A stretch of 64,000 bases of DNA from Neobacillus driksii (GCF_013409995.1 NZ_JACCBX010000009.1:208572-272571), one strand, 5' to 3'; counted from the stretch's first letter, positions 41,055 through 50,212 are shown. Numbers and translations are program-made. Notes: generated by a model from the letters alone, not told the origin.

Positions 41055-42182
41055 ATGACTGTAAATGTAATGACTCCAAAAGAAATAACGAAAAAAGTTT
41101 TTAATAAAGAAGAGTTATTTATTCTTGATGTTCGAAATGAAAGTGATTTTAACGATTGGAAAATTGAAGGAGAGAACTTTGAATATTTAAATGTCCCTTA
41201 CTTTGAATTGCTTGATGGTGTAGAGGAAATCATGGAGAAAATTCCTACTGATAAAGAAGTATTAGTTGTTTGTGCAAAGGAAGGCTCATCAGTCATGGTG
41301 GCAGAAATGCTTTCCGAAGCAGGTTTATCGGTATCTTACCTACAAACTGGGATGAAAGCATGGAGCGAACATCTAGAACCAGTTAAAGTAGGCGATTTAA
41401 ATAATGGAGGCGAAATTTATCAATTTGTTCGAATTGGTAAAGGTTGCTTATCTTACATGGTTGTTTCTAACGGAGAGGCAGCACTAATTGACGCAACACG
41501 TATGACGGATATTTATCTTGATTTTGCGGAAAGTATCAGTGCTAAAATTACTCATGTATTTGATACTCACCTTCATGCCGATCATATTTCTGGCGGGCGT
41601 ACAATTGCTTCAAAAACCGGTGCAACCTACTGGCTTCCGCCAAAGGATGCAACCGAAGTAACCTTTGATTACCAACCGTTAGAAGACAGTAATGAGGTTA
41701 CAATCGGAAATTCTATTATCAATATTTACGCATTATATTCTCCAGGTCATACGATTGGCTCCACTTCCTTTGTAGTGGATGAAAAGTTCCTGTTATCAGG
41801 TGATATCCTATTCATTGATTCAATCGGAAGACCTGACCTAGCAGGTATGGCAGAAGATTGGGTAGGAGATTTAAGGGAAACTCTTTATAAACGTTACAGA
41901 AAATTATCAGAAGAACTAATCGTTCTTCCAGCACACTTTATGATGATTGATGAGTTAAACGATGATGGAAGTGTGTCAGAAAAATTAGGAACACTTTTTG
42001 CTAAAAATCACGGACTCAATATTGACGACGAAAATGAATTTAGAAAAGTCGTAACTGAAAACTTACCACCACAGCCAAATGCATATCAAGAAATTCGTGA
42101 AACGAATATGGGGAAAATCAATCCAGACATGGAGCAACAACGAGAAATGGAGATTGGACCTAACCGTTGTGCAGTTAGATAA
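41055..42182 (+). CDS. yrkH: Rhodanese-metallo-beta-lactamase fusion (YrkH type, persulfide dioxygenase-like)
   Basis: A 375-residue protein. Residues 1-112 form a rhodanese domain with C73 (VVCAKEGSS). Residues about 120-340 form a metallo-beta-lactamase domain with HLHADH (172-177) and further ligands (YSPGHTIGS, LLSGDILF). The domains also occur in CstB, a persulfide dioxygenase-sulfurtransferase, but in the opposite order. A similar reaction, oxidising persulfide to sulfite or thiosulfate, is likely (inference). Confidence 0.8.
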   Translation: MTVNVMTPKEITKKVFNKEELFILDVRNESDFNDWKIEGENFEYLNVPYFELLDGVEEIMEKIPTDKEVLVVCAKEGSSVMVAEMLSEAGLSVSYLQTGMKAWSEHLEPVKVGDLNNGGEIYQFVRIGKGCLSYMVVSNGEAALIDATRMTDIYLDFAESISAKITHVFDTHLHADHISGGRTIASKTGATYWLPPKDATEVTFDYQPLEDSNEVTIGNSIINIYALYSPGHTIGSTSFVVDEKFLLSGDILFIDSIGRPDLAGMAEDWVGDLRETLYKRYRKLSEELIVLPAHFMMIDELNDDGSVSEKLGTLFAKNHGLNIDDENEFRKVVTENLPPQPNAYQEIRETNMGKINPDMEQQREMEIGPNRCAVR

Positions 42183-42194
42183 GATTAAAATTTT

Positions 42195-42219
42195 GGGGAA
42201 CCAATAAAGGTTCCCTTTT
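42195..42219 (+). terminator. Hairpin between the YrkH-type and TauE genes
   Basis: GGGAACC pairs with GGTTCCC around AATAAA and is followed by TTTT. It may reduce readthrough into the exporter gene. Confidence 0.6.
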
Positions 42220-42237
42220 CTAAAAAAGGAGGATACC

Positions 42238-43014
42238 ATGGATATTAGCTTTATGATAACGATCTTCCTAATTGGATTTGTAGGTTCTTTTATTTCAGGG
42301 TTGCTAGGAATAGGTGGAGCAATCATCAATTATCCGATGTTGTTATATATTCCAGTGATGCTTGGGGTGGGGCAATTTACTGCTCATGAGGTTTCAGGCA
42401 TTACAGCCATCCAAGTCTTTTTTGCAACAATTGGTGGTGTTTTTGCTTACCGAAAAGGTGGTTATTTAAATAAAGCACTTATTGCCTACATGGGTATAAG
42501 TATTTTAATTGGAAGTTTTATTGGGGGATTTGGGTCCACTCACATGCCGGAAAGCGTCATGAACATTGTATATGGTATCTTAGCATTGATTGCCGTTATT
42601 CTGATGTTTATACCGAAAAAAGGAATTGATGATACTCCATTAGAACAGGTTAAATTTAATAAATTGATTGCCATACTATTTGCCTTCATCGTTGGGGTTG
42701 GAGCAGGTATCGTTGGTGCGGGAGGGGCATTCTTGTTAGTGCCGATCATGCTGGTTGTCCTAAAAATTCCAACAAGAATGACGATTGCTTCTTCATTAGC
42801 TATTACCCTTATTTCATCTATTGGTGCTGTATCCGGGAAAATTTTTACGGGGCAAATTGCAATAGTACCTTCACTTATATTGGTGGTTGCAAGTTTAATT
42901 GCTTCTCCGGTAGGAGCGAATGCAGGCAAAAGAATAAATACGAAAGCTTTACAAGCCATTATGGGGATATTAATCCTAGCTACAGCAGTGAAAACATGGA
43001 TGGAAATTTTGTAA
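42238..43014 (+). CDS. TauE/SafE family sulfite/anion exporter
   Basis: A 258-residue membrane protein with about eight helices in two homologous halves. GSFISGLLGIGGAIINYPML and GAGIVGAGGAFLLVPIML are the duplicated TauE/SafE signatures. In sulfur regulons it exports sulfite or related anions made by persulfide oxidation. AGGAGG precedes the ATG. The HesB-like gene follows after 30 bases. Confidence 0.85.
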   Translation: MDISFMITIFLIGFVGSFISGLLGIGGAIINYPMLLYIPVMLGVGQFTAHEVSGITAIQVFFATIGGVFAYRKGGYLNKALIAYMGISILIGSFIGGFGSTHMPESVMNIVYGILALIAVILMFIPKKGIDDTPLEQVKFNKLIAILFAFIVGVGAGIVGAGGAFLLVPIMLVVLKIPTRMTIASSLAITLISSIGAVSGKIFTGQIAIVPSLILVVASLIASPVGANAGKRINTKALQAIMGILILATAVKTWMEIL

Positions 43015-43044
43015 ACAATCATTGAAATAAACGGAGGAATAGAC

Positions 43045-43332
43045 ATGGTTAAAATGACACCTGCTGCAATTAAAAAAATAACAAACGAAGTTCAGGATAT
43101 TATCGATGAAGGGAAAATACCCCTTATCCGTTTATCAATGGGAATTGGCTGAGGGGGTCCACAACTTCGACTGGCTCTGGAGGAGACAGCATTAGAATCG
43201 GATGAAATAACAGAACAAGATGGAATACAATTCTTAGTGAATAAACGGGATAAAGTTTATTTTGATAATGCCAAAATTGATTATATAAAGACCTTATTCG
43301 GAGGCGGACAATTTAAAGTGCTTCGAGTATAA
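43045..43332 (+). CDS. HesB/IscA-like protein with in-frame TGA, selenoprotein candidate
   Basis: A 95-residue frame from the ATG at 43045 (GGAGGAAT upstream) to TAA at 43332, interrupted only by TGA at codon 36 (43150-43152). The surroundings read SMGIG-TGA-GGPQLRLALEE. HesB-like proteins carry G-(Cys or Sec)-GGP at exactly this position, and HesB-like selenoproteins are known. Both sides stay in frame and well conserved. It is the last gene of the persulfide regulon. If read through, it probably handles Fe-S or sulfane sulfur. The alternative is a Cys to stop mutation. No selenocysteine genes (selA, selB, selC, selD) are in the window to confirm. Confidence 0.65.
43171..43189 (+). promoter_or_regulatory. 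Possible bacterial SECIS hairpin
   Basis: CTGGCTC pairs with GAGACAG (one G-A mismatch) around the loop TGGAG. The loop starts 26 bases after the TGA and has G at its second position, within the spacing and loop rules described for bacterial SECIS elements. The stem is short, so this is tentative. Confidence 0.35.
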
Positions 43333-43356
43333 TCGTTTGAATTGGGTAGCCCTCGA

Positions 43357-43600
43357 TTAAGGATTAGTGAAGGAATAATTATTATAAGAATAGGGATAAG
43401 AATCGCCGTTTTCATTTTTTAGATTTTCCTCGTGTTCCATGTATTCAACCTCTTGGGTAATGGCATTAATTAATAGCACTGCACCAATAAATTGAATCAA
43501 GCTACTAACTAAAAGAATTTGGTCTCCTATTACATTTTTTCGTTTATAACATAAATGTTACCGATCGCCCCTAAAAAAGAGCCTAAAGAAACGAAGCTAT
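43357..43600 (-). pseudogene. Small membrane protein, frameshifted
   Basis: On the minus strand LGAIGNIYVINEKM reads into a TAA, while another frame continues VIGDQILLVSSLIQFIGAVL, LINAITQEVEYMEHEENLKN and ends FTNP at 43357. Joined, they would be a two-helix membrane protein of roughly 75 residues. No family is recognised. Confidence 0.45.
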
Positions 43601-43601
43601 T

Positions 43602-44444
43602 TTAAGATTGACTGTGTAGCCAATCATAGTACATGACTTCGCCTGTTTCGAGCACATAGCGTGTCGGCTTACTTTCACTAACTTCAGTTAATTGATTCAG
43701 GAACAGTTCTTTAAATTTGTTGGATACAATTCCATAAAAGAAGGCAATTGGTTTTACTACGGATTTAGTAGATTTCAGTTTACGGATCAACTGCTTAAAG
43801 GACTGAACGGCAATACTAAGAATGTCGTCTGTATGTTGAGCGTATTCAAAGCGAAACGCAGCGATTTGGACCATATGCCAATATTCTTGAATCGTTTTAG
43901 CATCAGCAAAGAAGTATTTTACGGCTTGAACAAAAGCTTGAGGAACTTTTTCACTAACAAAAGTGTGATCGAGTTTAATCGGCGCTTCGTTACGTTTAGT
44001 AATCTTTTGATTATTTGTTTTTAAAAGATTAGTAGTTTCTTTAGGGTGGTTCAATTTTTCCGCCTTGGGTGGTTCACTTTGTGGGAAACGATTAAAGCTG
44101 TAAAGATTACTAGACTGTGAACCATTTTTCCGTTCTGTTTCATAGATGCTGAGGATTCCTAAATCTTTGGCTTTGATGATCATCCTTTTATAAGTAGAGC
44201 GGGAAATTCCATTACCTTGATACTCTTCATTAATGGCTTTTAGCACAGTCCCAATTTTGGCATTACAAACCCCAGGGACCTTTGCAGAAAAACGAACCAG
44301 CCGTTTTAATCCGACGAGCTCTCCCTTCGAAAACTCATCCTTCTTTACAGCCAACCACATCTCGATATGCGTATTAAACTCCTTCACACACTTAAACTGA
44401 GAATACCCTTCAAACCCTTCAATTCTGCCAGATTTCAAATTCAT
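43602..44444 (-). CDS. Winged-helix/HTH protein of phage or plasmid type
   Basis: A 280-residue protein. Residues about 30-115 resemble a replication-type winged helix (ELVGLKRLVRFSAKVPGVCN, GISRSTYKRMIIKAKDLGIL). The middle is a charged linker rich in Lys, Asn and Pro. The C-terminal 110 residues are helical (FVQAVKYFFADAKTIQEYWH). Similar proteins are common on Bacillus mobile DNA and are annotated only as HTH proteins. It probably binds DNA. Confidence 0.6.
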   Translation of the reverse strand: MNLKSGRIEGFEGYSQFKCVKEFNTHIEMWLAVKKDEFSKGELVGLKRLVRFSAKVPGVCNAKIGTVLKAINEEYQGNGISRSTYKRMIIKAKDLGILSIYETERKNGSQSSNLYSFNRFPQSEPPKAEKLNHPKETTNLLKTNNQKITKRNEAPIKLDHTFVSEKVPQAFVQAVKYFFADAKTIQEYWHMVQIAAFRFEYAQHTDDILSIAVQSFKQLIRKLKSTKSVVKPIAFFYGIVSNKFKELFLNQLTEVSESKPTRYVLETGEVMYYDWLHSQS

Positions 44445-44557
44445 AAAAATGCACCAGCCTTTCTACCCTCTATATATAAATCAAGAGGGCAAAAGGACAT
44501 GGTGAAATATAAGAAGTTGTTACAGGATTGTGAACGGTTAATGTGAGTCCGAGTCCT

Positions 44558-44620
44558 GAGGTACGGTTCTCCTGGTACAAGGTTGGAAAAAAGGACCGTG
44601 AGAACCGTCCCCTTGGTACG
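44558..44620. repeat. Inverted repeat of the GAGAACCGT type
   Basis: GGTACGGTTCTCCTGGTAC and GGACCGTGAGAACCGTCC form an imperfect hairpin about an A-rich loop. The GAGAACCGTCCCC motif recurs in Bacillus intergenic DNA. Nearby ACGATACGTG occurs twice (44632 and 44654). Confidence 0.55.
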
Positions 44621-44667
44621 ATTGATTGTTATACGATACGTGATTAATTTTTACACGATACGTGGGC

Positions 44668-44702
44668 AAAAAGAAAAAGAAAAAGAAAAAGAAAAAGAAA
44701 AA
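44668..44702. repeat. Hexanucleotide microsatellite
   Basis: About six units of AAAAAG in a row. The whole region 44445-44928 lacks a supported gene; a frame across the repeat (44583-44792) encodes only a Lys/Glu run and looks spurious. Confidence 0.7.
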
Positions 44703-44928
44703 CAACAAGAAGTTCTTTTAAAAAAAATAGAGGAAAATCCAAATCGGTGCGTTATCGTCATATCTTTTCACAAAAGGTTTTCCAGACCTTAACAAAGGAG
44801 TCATTGGAACATTAATGCATTTCACAAAATATTCACATGTAGATAAAATTCACCCTGTCCGTTTTCGGCTATTTTTCATATATAACCTGTGAAAGTAATT
44901 TTACTAGAAGAAAGGTTAGTGATGGAAG

Positions 44929-45312
44929 ATGACAACGTTTAGAATGATAACAACAAATTTTTGGAGGAATCCGTTTGTATTAGAAGAGATGACACCAGAG
45001 GACAAATATTTTTACCTTTATCTACTTACGAATTCTCAGAGCACTCCAACTGGCAGCTATAAGATTACCAAAAAACAAATCGCTTTTGATTTGGGCTATT
45101 CGATCGAGGAGGTAAATTCATCAATCGAACGATTCACCAACCATCACAAGATAATTCGTTACAATTCTGAAACGAGGGAACTCGCATTTAATAACTGGGA
45201 GGATAATAACCTGTCTAAACCAGAAAAACCTGATATAGATCATCTTTTTCCTGAGGAGGACGAGGCTATCTCAATGATTTTCGAGGCTCAATTAGAAATA
45301 GGAAATTCGTAG
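44929..45312 (+). CDS. Truncated DnaD-like replication protein (N-terminal domain)
   Basis: A 127-residue protein. FRMITTNFWRNPFVLEEMTP, EDKYFYLYLLTNSQSTPTGS and YKITKKQIAFDLGYSIEEVN match the N-terminal winged helix of phage DnaD/replication proteins. The usual C-terminal DnaD domain is missing; the last 25 residues are acidic. It is a relic or a short variant. With the HTH gene at 43602 it suggests remains of a replication module. Confidence 0.65.
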   Translation: MTTFRMITTNFWRNPFVLEEMTPEDKYFYLYLLTNSQSTPTGSYKITKKQIAFDLGYSIEEVNSSIERFTNHHKIIRYNSETRELAFNNWEDNNLSKPEKPDIDHLFPEEDEAISMIFEAQLEIGNS

Positions 45313-45501
45313 TATGTATCTATCTTTATGTAGGCAAGTAAGATTGTTATCAACCCGGAGGATATCGATCAAAATGAACACTATACATTATTGGCAATAG
45401 ACTGAAATTTGCTACTATTTTCCACTATTTTAATCCCTTTGCTCCCTATTAGAATAAAGTAAACATAGTTTGCTATTTTAATAGGAGAGGCAGGCATTGC
45501 C

Positions 45502-47304
45502 ATGAAACCACGACTACAAAACTGTTTTAAAATCTTTATTGTTTTCTTTTTAGTGTTGATCAGCCTTACAAGTAATTTCACTCATGCAGAAGCTGCTAAA
45601 AAGGATCGCACTGCACCAACTGCACCAACTAATTTAAGGTCAGCAGGAATAACTTCTTCCTCTGTTTCATTAACATGGACGAGCTCTACGGATGATAGTG
45701 GAGTTAAAGGTTATGACGTTTACAAGAATAATAGCTATATCGGGAATACTGCCTCAACCTCTTATACAGTGGGGAATTTAAGTTCTAATACTTCTTATAG
45801 CTTCTACATAAAAGCTCGGGATGCTAGTGGAAATGTTTCTGCAGCTAGTAATACGATCAATGTTACCACTTCCGCACCGTCAGTAGACACGCCTCCACAA
45901 GTAAGCAATTTTCAGGTTACTCCTTTTGCGAGTGATGGTCAAACTATAGGTGGAACGGTTACATTATCTGTAAGTGCAAGTGATGATAAAGGAATCAGCA
46001 AGGTTGAGTTTTACAGCAATAATGGCGGATATCTAATTGGAACGCGAACGACAGCGCCATATAGTGTGAATTGGGCTACAGATCCATGGGTGCCAGATGG
46101 CAGCCAAACGTTAAAGGTGATTGTGTACGATACGGCCAATCAAACTGCACAGGTTTCTAAAACAGTTATTGTAAAAAATACTGTTACCCCTGAACCTGTA
46201 CCAACTGCCTATAAAAGAGTCGGATATTATACGGGTTGGTCGACTTATTCAAACTTTCAGCCAGCCGATATTGATGCCAGTAAACTTACCCATATTAACT
46301 ATGCATTTGCCAACATTTCTTCAGATGGAAAAATTGCAATAGGCGACTCTTGGGCCGATGTGGAAAAACCATTTCCAGGTGATACCGCTGATCAGCCTTA
46401 CAAGGGGAATTTTTATCAATTAACCAAGCTGAAACAGCAATATCCATATTTGAAAACACTAATTTCTGTGGGCGGCTGGACTTGGTCGGAAAAGTTCTCG
46501 GATGTAGCCTTGACGGAGCAGTCGAGGACAATTTTTGCTGAAAGTTGCCTGCAATTCCTATTGAAATATGGCTTTGATGGTGTTGATTTGGATTGGGAAT
46601 ATCCAGTAGGCGGTGGAGAAGCAGACAATATCAACCGTCCTGAGGATAAACAGAACTTTACCCTTCTATTGAAAAAAATAAGAGAAACCTTGGATGCTCA
46701 AAGTGCACGGGACGGGAAGACGTATTTGCTAACGATTGCAGCTGGAGCAGGCAGCTCCTATGCTGCCAATACAGAATTGAACTTGATTCACCAGTATGTG
46801 GATTACATTCAACTAATGACCTACGATATTCACGGATCCTGGGAGAGCATAACAGGCATGAATGCCCCTTTGAACCGTGATCCCGAATCTAGATTCACTT
46901 GGGAGTGGAGTGTACAAGATACCATCAACCTTTATCTCAATAAAGGGGTACCTTCAAATAAACTCATCATGGGGGTTCCCTTCTACGGCAGAGCATACAA
47001 CCAGGTAACAAATAGTAATAACGGGTTATACCAGTCCTTCACGGGCGGTGGATCTGCCATCAGTTATGCGAATCTAGAAGCGAACTACGTAAACAAAAAT
47101 GGATTCATTCGATACTGGGAACCAGATTCCAAAGTTCCATGGCTGTTTAATGGATCTCAATTTATCAGTTACGATGATACTGAATCAATGGGATATAAAA
47201 CTACCTTTATCAAGGCAAACGGCCTAGGTGGTGCGATGATGTGGGAACTTAGCCAAGATCCAAATAGAGTGTTGTTATCGAAGATATATGATGATTTGAA
47301 ATAA
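45502..47304 (+). CDS. Secreted GH18 chitinase with FN3 and Ig-like domains
   Basis: A 600-residue extracellular enzyme. A signal peptide (about 1-32) ends near HAEAA. An FN3 domain follows (about 38-125: APTNLRSAGITSSSVSLTWT), then a bacterial Ig-like domain (about 133-226) and the GH18 barrel (237-600). The catalytic DxxDxDxE motif is complete (D359, D362, D364, E366), so it should hydrolyse chitin by substrate-assisted catalysis. SVGGWTWSEKF is the second family signature. It stands alone with a terminator behind. Confidence 0.9.
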   Translation: MKPRLQNCFKIFIVFFLVLISLTSNFTHAEAAKKDRTAPTAPTNLRSAGITSSSVSLTWTSSTDDSGVKGYDVYKNNSYIGNTASTSYTVGNLSSNTSYSFYIKARDASGNVSAASNTINVTTSAPSVDTPPQVSNFQVTPFASDGQTIGGTVTLSVSASDDKGISKVEFYSNNGGYLIGTRTTAPYSVNWATDPWVPDGSQTLKVIVYDTANQTAQVSKTVIVKNTVTPEPVPTAYKRVGYYTGWSTYSNFQPADIDASKLTHINYAFANISSDGKIAIGDSWADVEKPFPGDTADQPYKGNFYQLTKLKQQYPYLKTLISVGGWTWSEKFSDVALTEQSRTIFAESCLQFLLKYGFDGVDLDWEYPVGGGEADNINRPEDKQNFTLLLKKIRETLDAQSARDGKTYLLTIAAGAGSSYAANTELNLIHQYVDYIQLMTYDIHGSWESITGMNAPLNRDPESRFTWEWSVQDTINLYLNKGVPSNKLIMGVPFYGRAYNQVTNSNNGLYQSFTGGGSAISYANLEANYVNKNGFIRYWEPDSKVPWLFNGSQFISYDDTESMGYKTTFIKANGLGGAMMWELSQDPNRVLLSKIYDDLK

Positions 47305-47328
47305 GACATAAAAAAACGAAACAAATAA

Positions 47329-47383
47329 GAGGCTGGCTCAAAAGATTGTTGAATGACGTCTCTTTGGGTCAGTCTCATTTCAT
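47329..47383 (+). terminator. Terminator after the chitinase gene
   Basis: GAGGCTGGCTCAAAA pairs imperfectly with TTTGGGTCAGTCTC, followed by ATTTC. This is a common Bacillus terminator type. Confidence 0.65.
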
Positions 47384-47444
47384 CGAAGATTCACAACATG
47401 AATCTGCTATAATAAAAAGTAATAATTGATGGAGGTGAGCGACA

Positions 47445-47788
47445 ATGGAAAAAGTACTTAATTTGATTTTGGCTGATCAAAAAAGACAGGGTCATTTATT
47501 GCATCAATTAATAAATACTGTTGCAGCAACAAATGTAAATGTTGCAGATATATATGGCAAAGTTAGTCGGAATAGATGGAAAAATAGTGGAAATGGATAG
47601 AAAAATTACCGAAATAAATAAAAAAATTGCCAAAATAAACGGAAAAGTGACTCATTGAAAAAAACTAGATTCCGTTTTCGGGGAGTTTAAGAAATAAATG
47701 TAACAATGGAAACAAAACATGACCTCGGATACTATGACCAAATGTTTTCAGAGCATTCTATAGAAATTTATAAACTAAAAAATCATTA
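47445..47788 (+). pseudogene. Coiled-coil protein gene, several frameshifts
   Basis: GGAGGTG and a TATAAT box precede an ATG reading MEKVLNLILADQKRQGHLLH. That frame ends at 47600; another continues GIDGKIVEMDRKITEINKKI, and a third ends HDLGYYDQMFSEHSIEIYKL near 47788. Together they outline a coiled-coil protein of about 110 residues that has lost its frame at least twice. Confidence 0.5.
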
Positions 47789-48256
47789 AACCTCTCCAAT
47801 GAGACTCCTCAATAATATCATAATCCAATCTAAGAATTTCCTAACCAATTTTGAACTCCATTAAGATGGTACTCAAAAGTAAGTCCTAGTAGAAGAATGA
47901 AATCGCGTTAGCGATTGCGACCTTCTCATGGCTTCAATCGGCAAAAAGTAAATATCATATTACGTTTATTCAAGTACAATATATTAATGAATTAACACTA
48001 ATGCACAAAATTGTCAAAAAGCGCGATAACTATAATTTCAATAAAATATAGTTAGTAAGAACCATATTTCACAATCATTCCCAAATTATTGGCTCATTAC
48101 GAATTGCCTAAATGGATAGATTAAAAGACATAGCTTCTAATGATAGGGAAGACAGAAAATGAGCATCCAAAATTAGTAGTTAGTTAGATAAGCTTCCATA
48201 GTATTAAAAAAAATAAATTGCTGATACTAGGGGTAAAGTTTGGAGGAGGTGCTGAC
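47789..48256. other. Intergenic region without supported gene
   Basis: Only a small hairpin (ATCGCGTTAGCGAT, 47901) and AT-rich sequence are seen. The ribosome site GGAGGAGG of the next gene ends it. Confidence 0.5.
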
Positions 48257-48433
48257 ATGGTTCCTTTTATTTTCTTTGAGTATCTAAAAGAAAAACGAAG
48301 AGAGAAAAATTTTCAAAGGGGAATATGTGCCGATTGTTCAGGTAGAGGGTTTTTTTCTTCAGGTTTTGAAACAGTTCATGTCGAGGATTGTAACACTTGT
48401 TTAGGGACAGGAAAGGCTTTAAAGGATTTTTAG
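48257..48433 (+). CDS. Small zinc-ribbon protein with two CxxCxGxG motifs
   Basis: A 58-residue protein from the ATG at 48257 (GGAGGAGG upstream). CADCSGRGF and CNTCLGTGK are DnaJ-type zinc-binding motifs; the N-terminus is a basic helix (FEYLKEKRREKNFQRG). Relatives in Bacillus are often mislabelled methionine aminopeptidase. The gene ends just before a cassette element copy. Confidence 0.65.
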   Translation: MVPFIFFEYLKEKRREKNFQRGICADCSGRGFFSSGFETVHVEDCNTCLGTGKALKDF

Positions 48434-48437
48434 TTGG

Positions 48438-48535
48438 TAATTTTCAACGAACGGGGGGCCTTCCCTTATGAACAAGCTTCCATTTCGGTGGATTTTCTTA
48501 TTGAGCTAATGGATGCATGGTTAGCTCAATAAGAA
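48438..48535 (+). repeat. Cassette element, copy 25 (isolated)
   Basis: TTTTCAACGAACGGGGGGCC, a hairpin AAGCTTCCATTTCGGTGG, TTTTCTTATTGAGCTAATGG, then GGTTAGCTCAATAAG. The last palindrome has 13-base arms. This is the only clear copy between 28.3 and 62.4 kb. Confidence 0.7.
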
Positions 48536-48538
48536 AAA

Positions 48539-48562
48539 AACTCCTTGTTAAAAGGAGGCTTT
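48539..48562 (-). terminator. Terminator of the minus-strand secreted protein gene
   Basis: On the minus strand CTCCTTTTAACAAGGAG is followed by TTTTTTTC. Confidence 0.75.
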
Positions 48563-48566
48563 CGAA

Positions 48567-49028
48567 TTAGTCTTGTTTGAATACAAAGGTTTGTTTGAAC
48601 TTTCGTGCGGGATACTTTTCTCCATTTTTCATTTGCTCATATGGTTTTTCTCTCCAAGTGACAACAACTTCTATTACTTTCGCCTTAGTGGAGACAGGGA
48701 GATTTTGATGGTGAAAAAAGTCTTTTTTTATCGGCATGTCTTTGCTGGATATTAAAGAATACTTTGTACGAGTATTCGGTTCACTTCGATATACTTCAAA
48801 TATTGGGTCGTATACCTCATCCCCTATGTTTTTGACATCTATGCTATACAAGTTAAAAACACCTTTTTCTGCTTTCAAATCATCTGTTACAGGTTTATCT
48901 AGCGTTACTTTCCAATGGTCAGATGATTGGGATACAGGGAGTTCTCTTGCTGAAAAAGCATTAGCAGAAAGAGAACTACTAATTATGAAACTTACAGTAG
49001 CAAAAACTAAAAATAAAACCCTTTTCAA
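48567..49028 (-). CDS. Secreted hypothetical protein
   Basis: About 153 residues from a TTG at 49028, with GGAGG just upstream (a longer reading would translate that site). A signal peptide (VLFLVFATVSFIISSSLSAN, then AFS) is followed by a beta-rich domain (WKVTLDKPVTDDLKAEKGVF, VIEVVVTWREKPYEQ). No family is recognised. Confidence 0.6.
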   Translation of the reverse strand: MKRVLFLVFATVSFIISSSLSANAFSARELPVSQSSDHWKVTLDKPVTDDLKAEKGVFNLYSIDVKNIGDEVYDPIFEVYRSEPNTRTKYSLISSKDMPIKKDFFHHQNLPVSTKAKVIEVVVTWREKPYEQMKNGEKYPARKFKQTFVFKQD

Positions 49029-49196
49029 TATATTTTCCTCCAAATATTAAGAAATATATGATTAATATTTCCTTCAATCCAACGAAAATACGCGTTCAAT
49101 AGTGGAAGTGAGGAATAAATTGGATGTATAAAGATATGGATTAAAGCGTTAAGGGACTTACAGCACTATCAATGATTCCGCACCTTTAGCAATTTA

Positions 49197-49706
49197 CTAG
49201 TACATTTCATTTTCTAAAATGATCACATTATCATTGTTGGAAGTGTTCGCGACATGTTTCGTATTTTCCACCAACCGGTAGATATTGTCACAGCATTGTT
49301 TGGCGCCTATCACTAATAAAGGGACGCCAATGATGTCAATATTCAGCCGTCTTGAAAACAATCCCCCAAGTGACATAGCCAATGGAACCGTTGGAGAGGT
49401 ATTGGAAAAAACAAGTTTTTCGTTTAACTGAAATTTTTCTCGAAAGAGCAACGCCAATTCTCTCATGGCTGGCACCACATATTTGTCTCGTTTCCGGCCA
49501 ATGGAATAAACAGAGTTACCTTCCTCATCAATCCCGTGAAAAAGAAGTTTTCCAAAATCCTTTTTTGTTAACTGATTAAAATATTGGACATTAAGGATTT
49601 CTTCCTTCGTCAGCTTTCTTTCTGATTGAGGTAATTTTTTCAAATGGTAGGCCGCTGCCAAAGCAGTGGAGTGCGTCCCCGCAAAATCATTATAGATATA
49701 TAACAT
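49197..49706 (-). CDS. DUF3189 family protein
   Basis: A 169-residue protein: MLYIYNDFAGTHSTALAAAY, HLKKLPQSERKLTKEEILNV, VYSIGRKRDKYVVPAMRELA and LVIGAKQCCDNIYRLVENTK. These features match DUF3189 of Bacillus and Clostridia, whose function is unknown. A degraded copy of its 3' end lies at 51600. Confidence 0.75.
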   Translation of the reverse strand: MLYIYNDFAGTHSTALAAAYHLKKLPQSERKLTKEEILNVQYFNQLTKKDFGKLLFHGIDEEGNSVYSIGRKRDKYVVPAMRELALLFREKFQLNEKLVFSNTSPTVPLAMSLGGLFSRRLNIDIIGVPLLVIGAKQCCDNIYRLVENTKHVANTSNNDNVIILENEMY

Positions 49707-49983
49707 CGGAAATCATCCTCTATATATTCTCTTACCTATAATATGGATATTTTTAGTATTAACATACATAGCGGTAAATCCATATTGTTTTCTACTACGT
49801 AAATACGCACCGGATCAAGGGATAACATGTTATTCCAAGATAGAAATGAAGAAGTTAATTATAACGGAACTATTATAGCTAGCGGAGCATTATTAGTGTT
49901 AGAAGAATTGATGATGTGTGAAATATTGAAACTAAATTATTTATATCAACGTAATAGAATGTATAGGATAGAGGAGGGGAAAT

Positions 49984-50181
49984 ATGATTGTAATTGGCAT
50001 AATATTTATTTTAATTGGTTTCTTTATGGTAGCAATACCCGCTGTGCTTTGGGATCTAACTGAGAGATGGAAATCGAAGGAAGCAAGAGATCCATCAACT
50101 TATTATATTTGGTCTTCGAGAATTGGTGGAGTATTTTTAATCCTTATAGGTATTGCTGAAATTGTAAATGTTTTTATTTGA
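49984..50181 (+). CDS. DUF6199-like small membrane protein
   Basis: A 65-residue protein with two membrane helices (1-20 and 47-65) flanking a loop LWDLTERWKSKEARDPSTYY. The TERWKSK...P..YY..SRIGG pattern resembles DUF6199. GAGGGG precedes the ATG. Function is unknown. Confidence 0.6.
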   Translation: MIVIGIIFILIGFFMVAIPAVLWDLTERWKSKEARDPSTYYIWSSRIGGVFLILIGIAEIVNVFI

Positions 50182-50212
50182 AAGTATTTAAACAAACCAC
50201 TGATAGAAATTG

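Noticed and set aside
44583..44792. A 69-codon frame over the AAAAAG repeat
   Set aside because: It is created by the microsatellite and encodes a Lys/Glu run with unrelated ends.
49827..50063. A 78-codon open frame before the DUF6199-like gene
   Set aside because: It overlaps the DUF6199-like gene in another frame, has no convincing ribosome site, and the composition looks non-coding.
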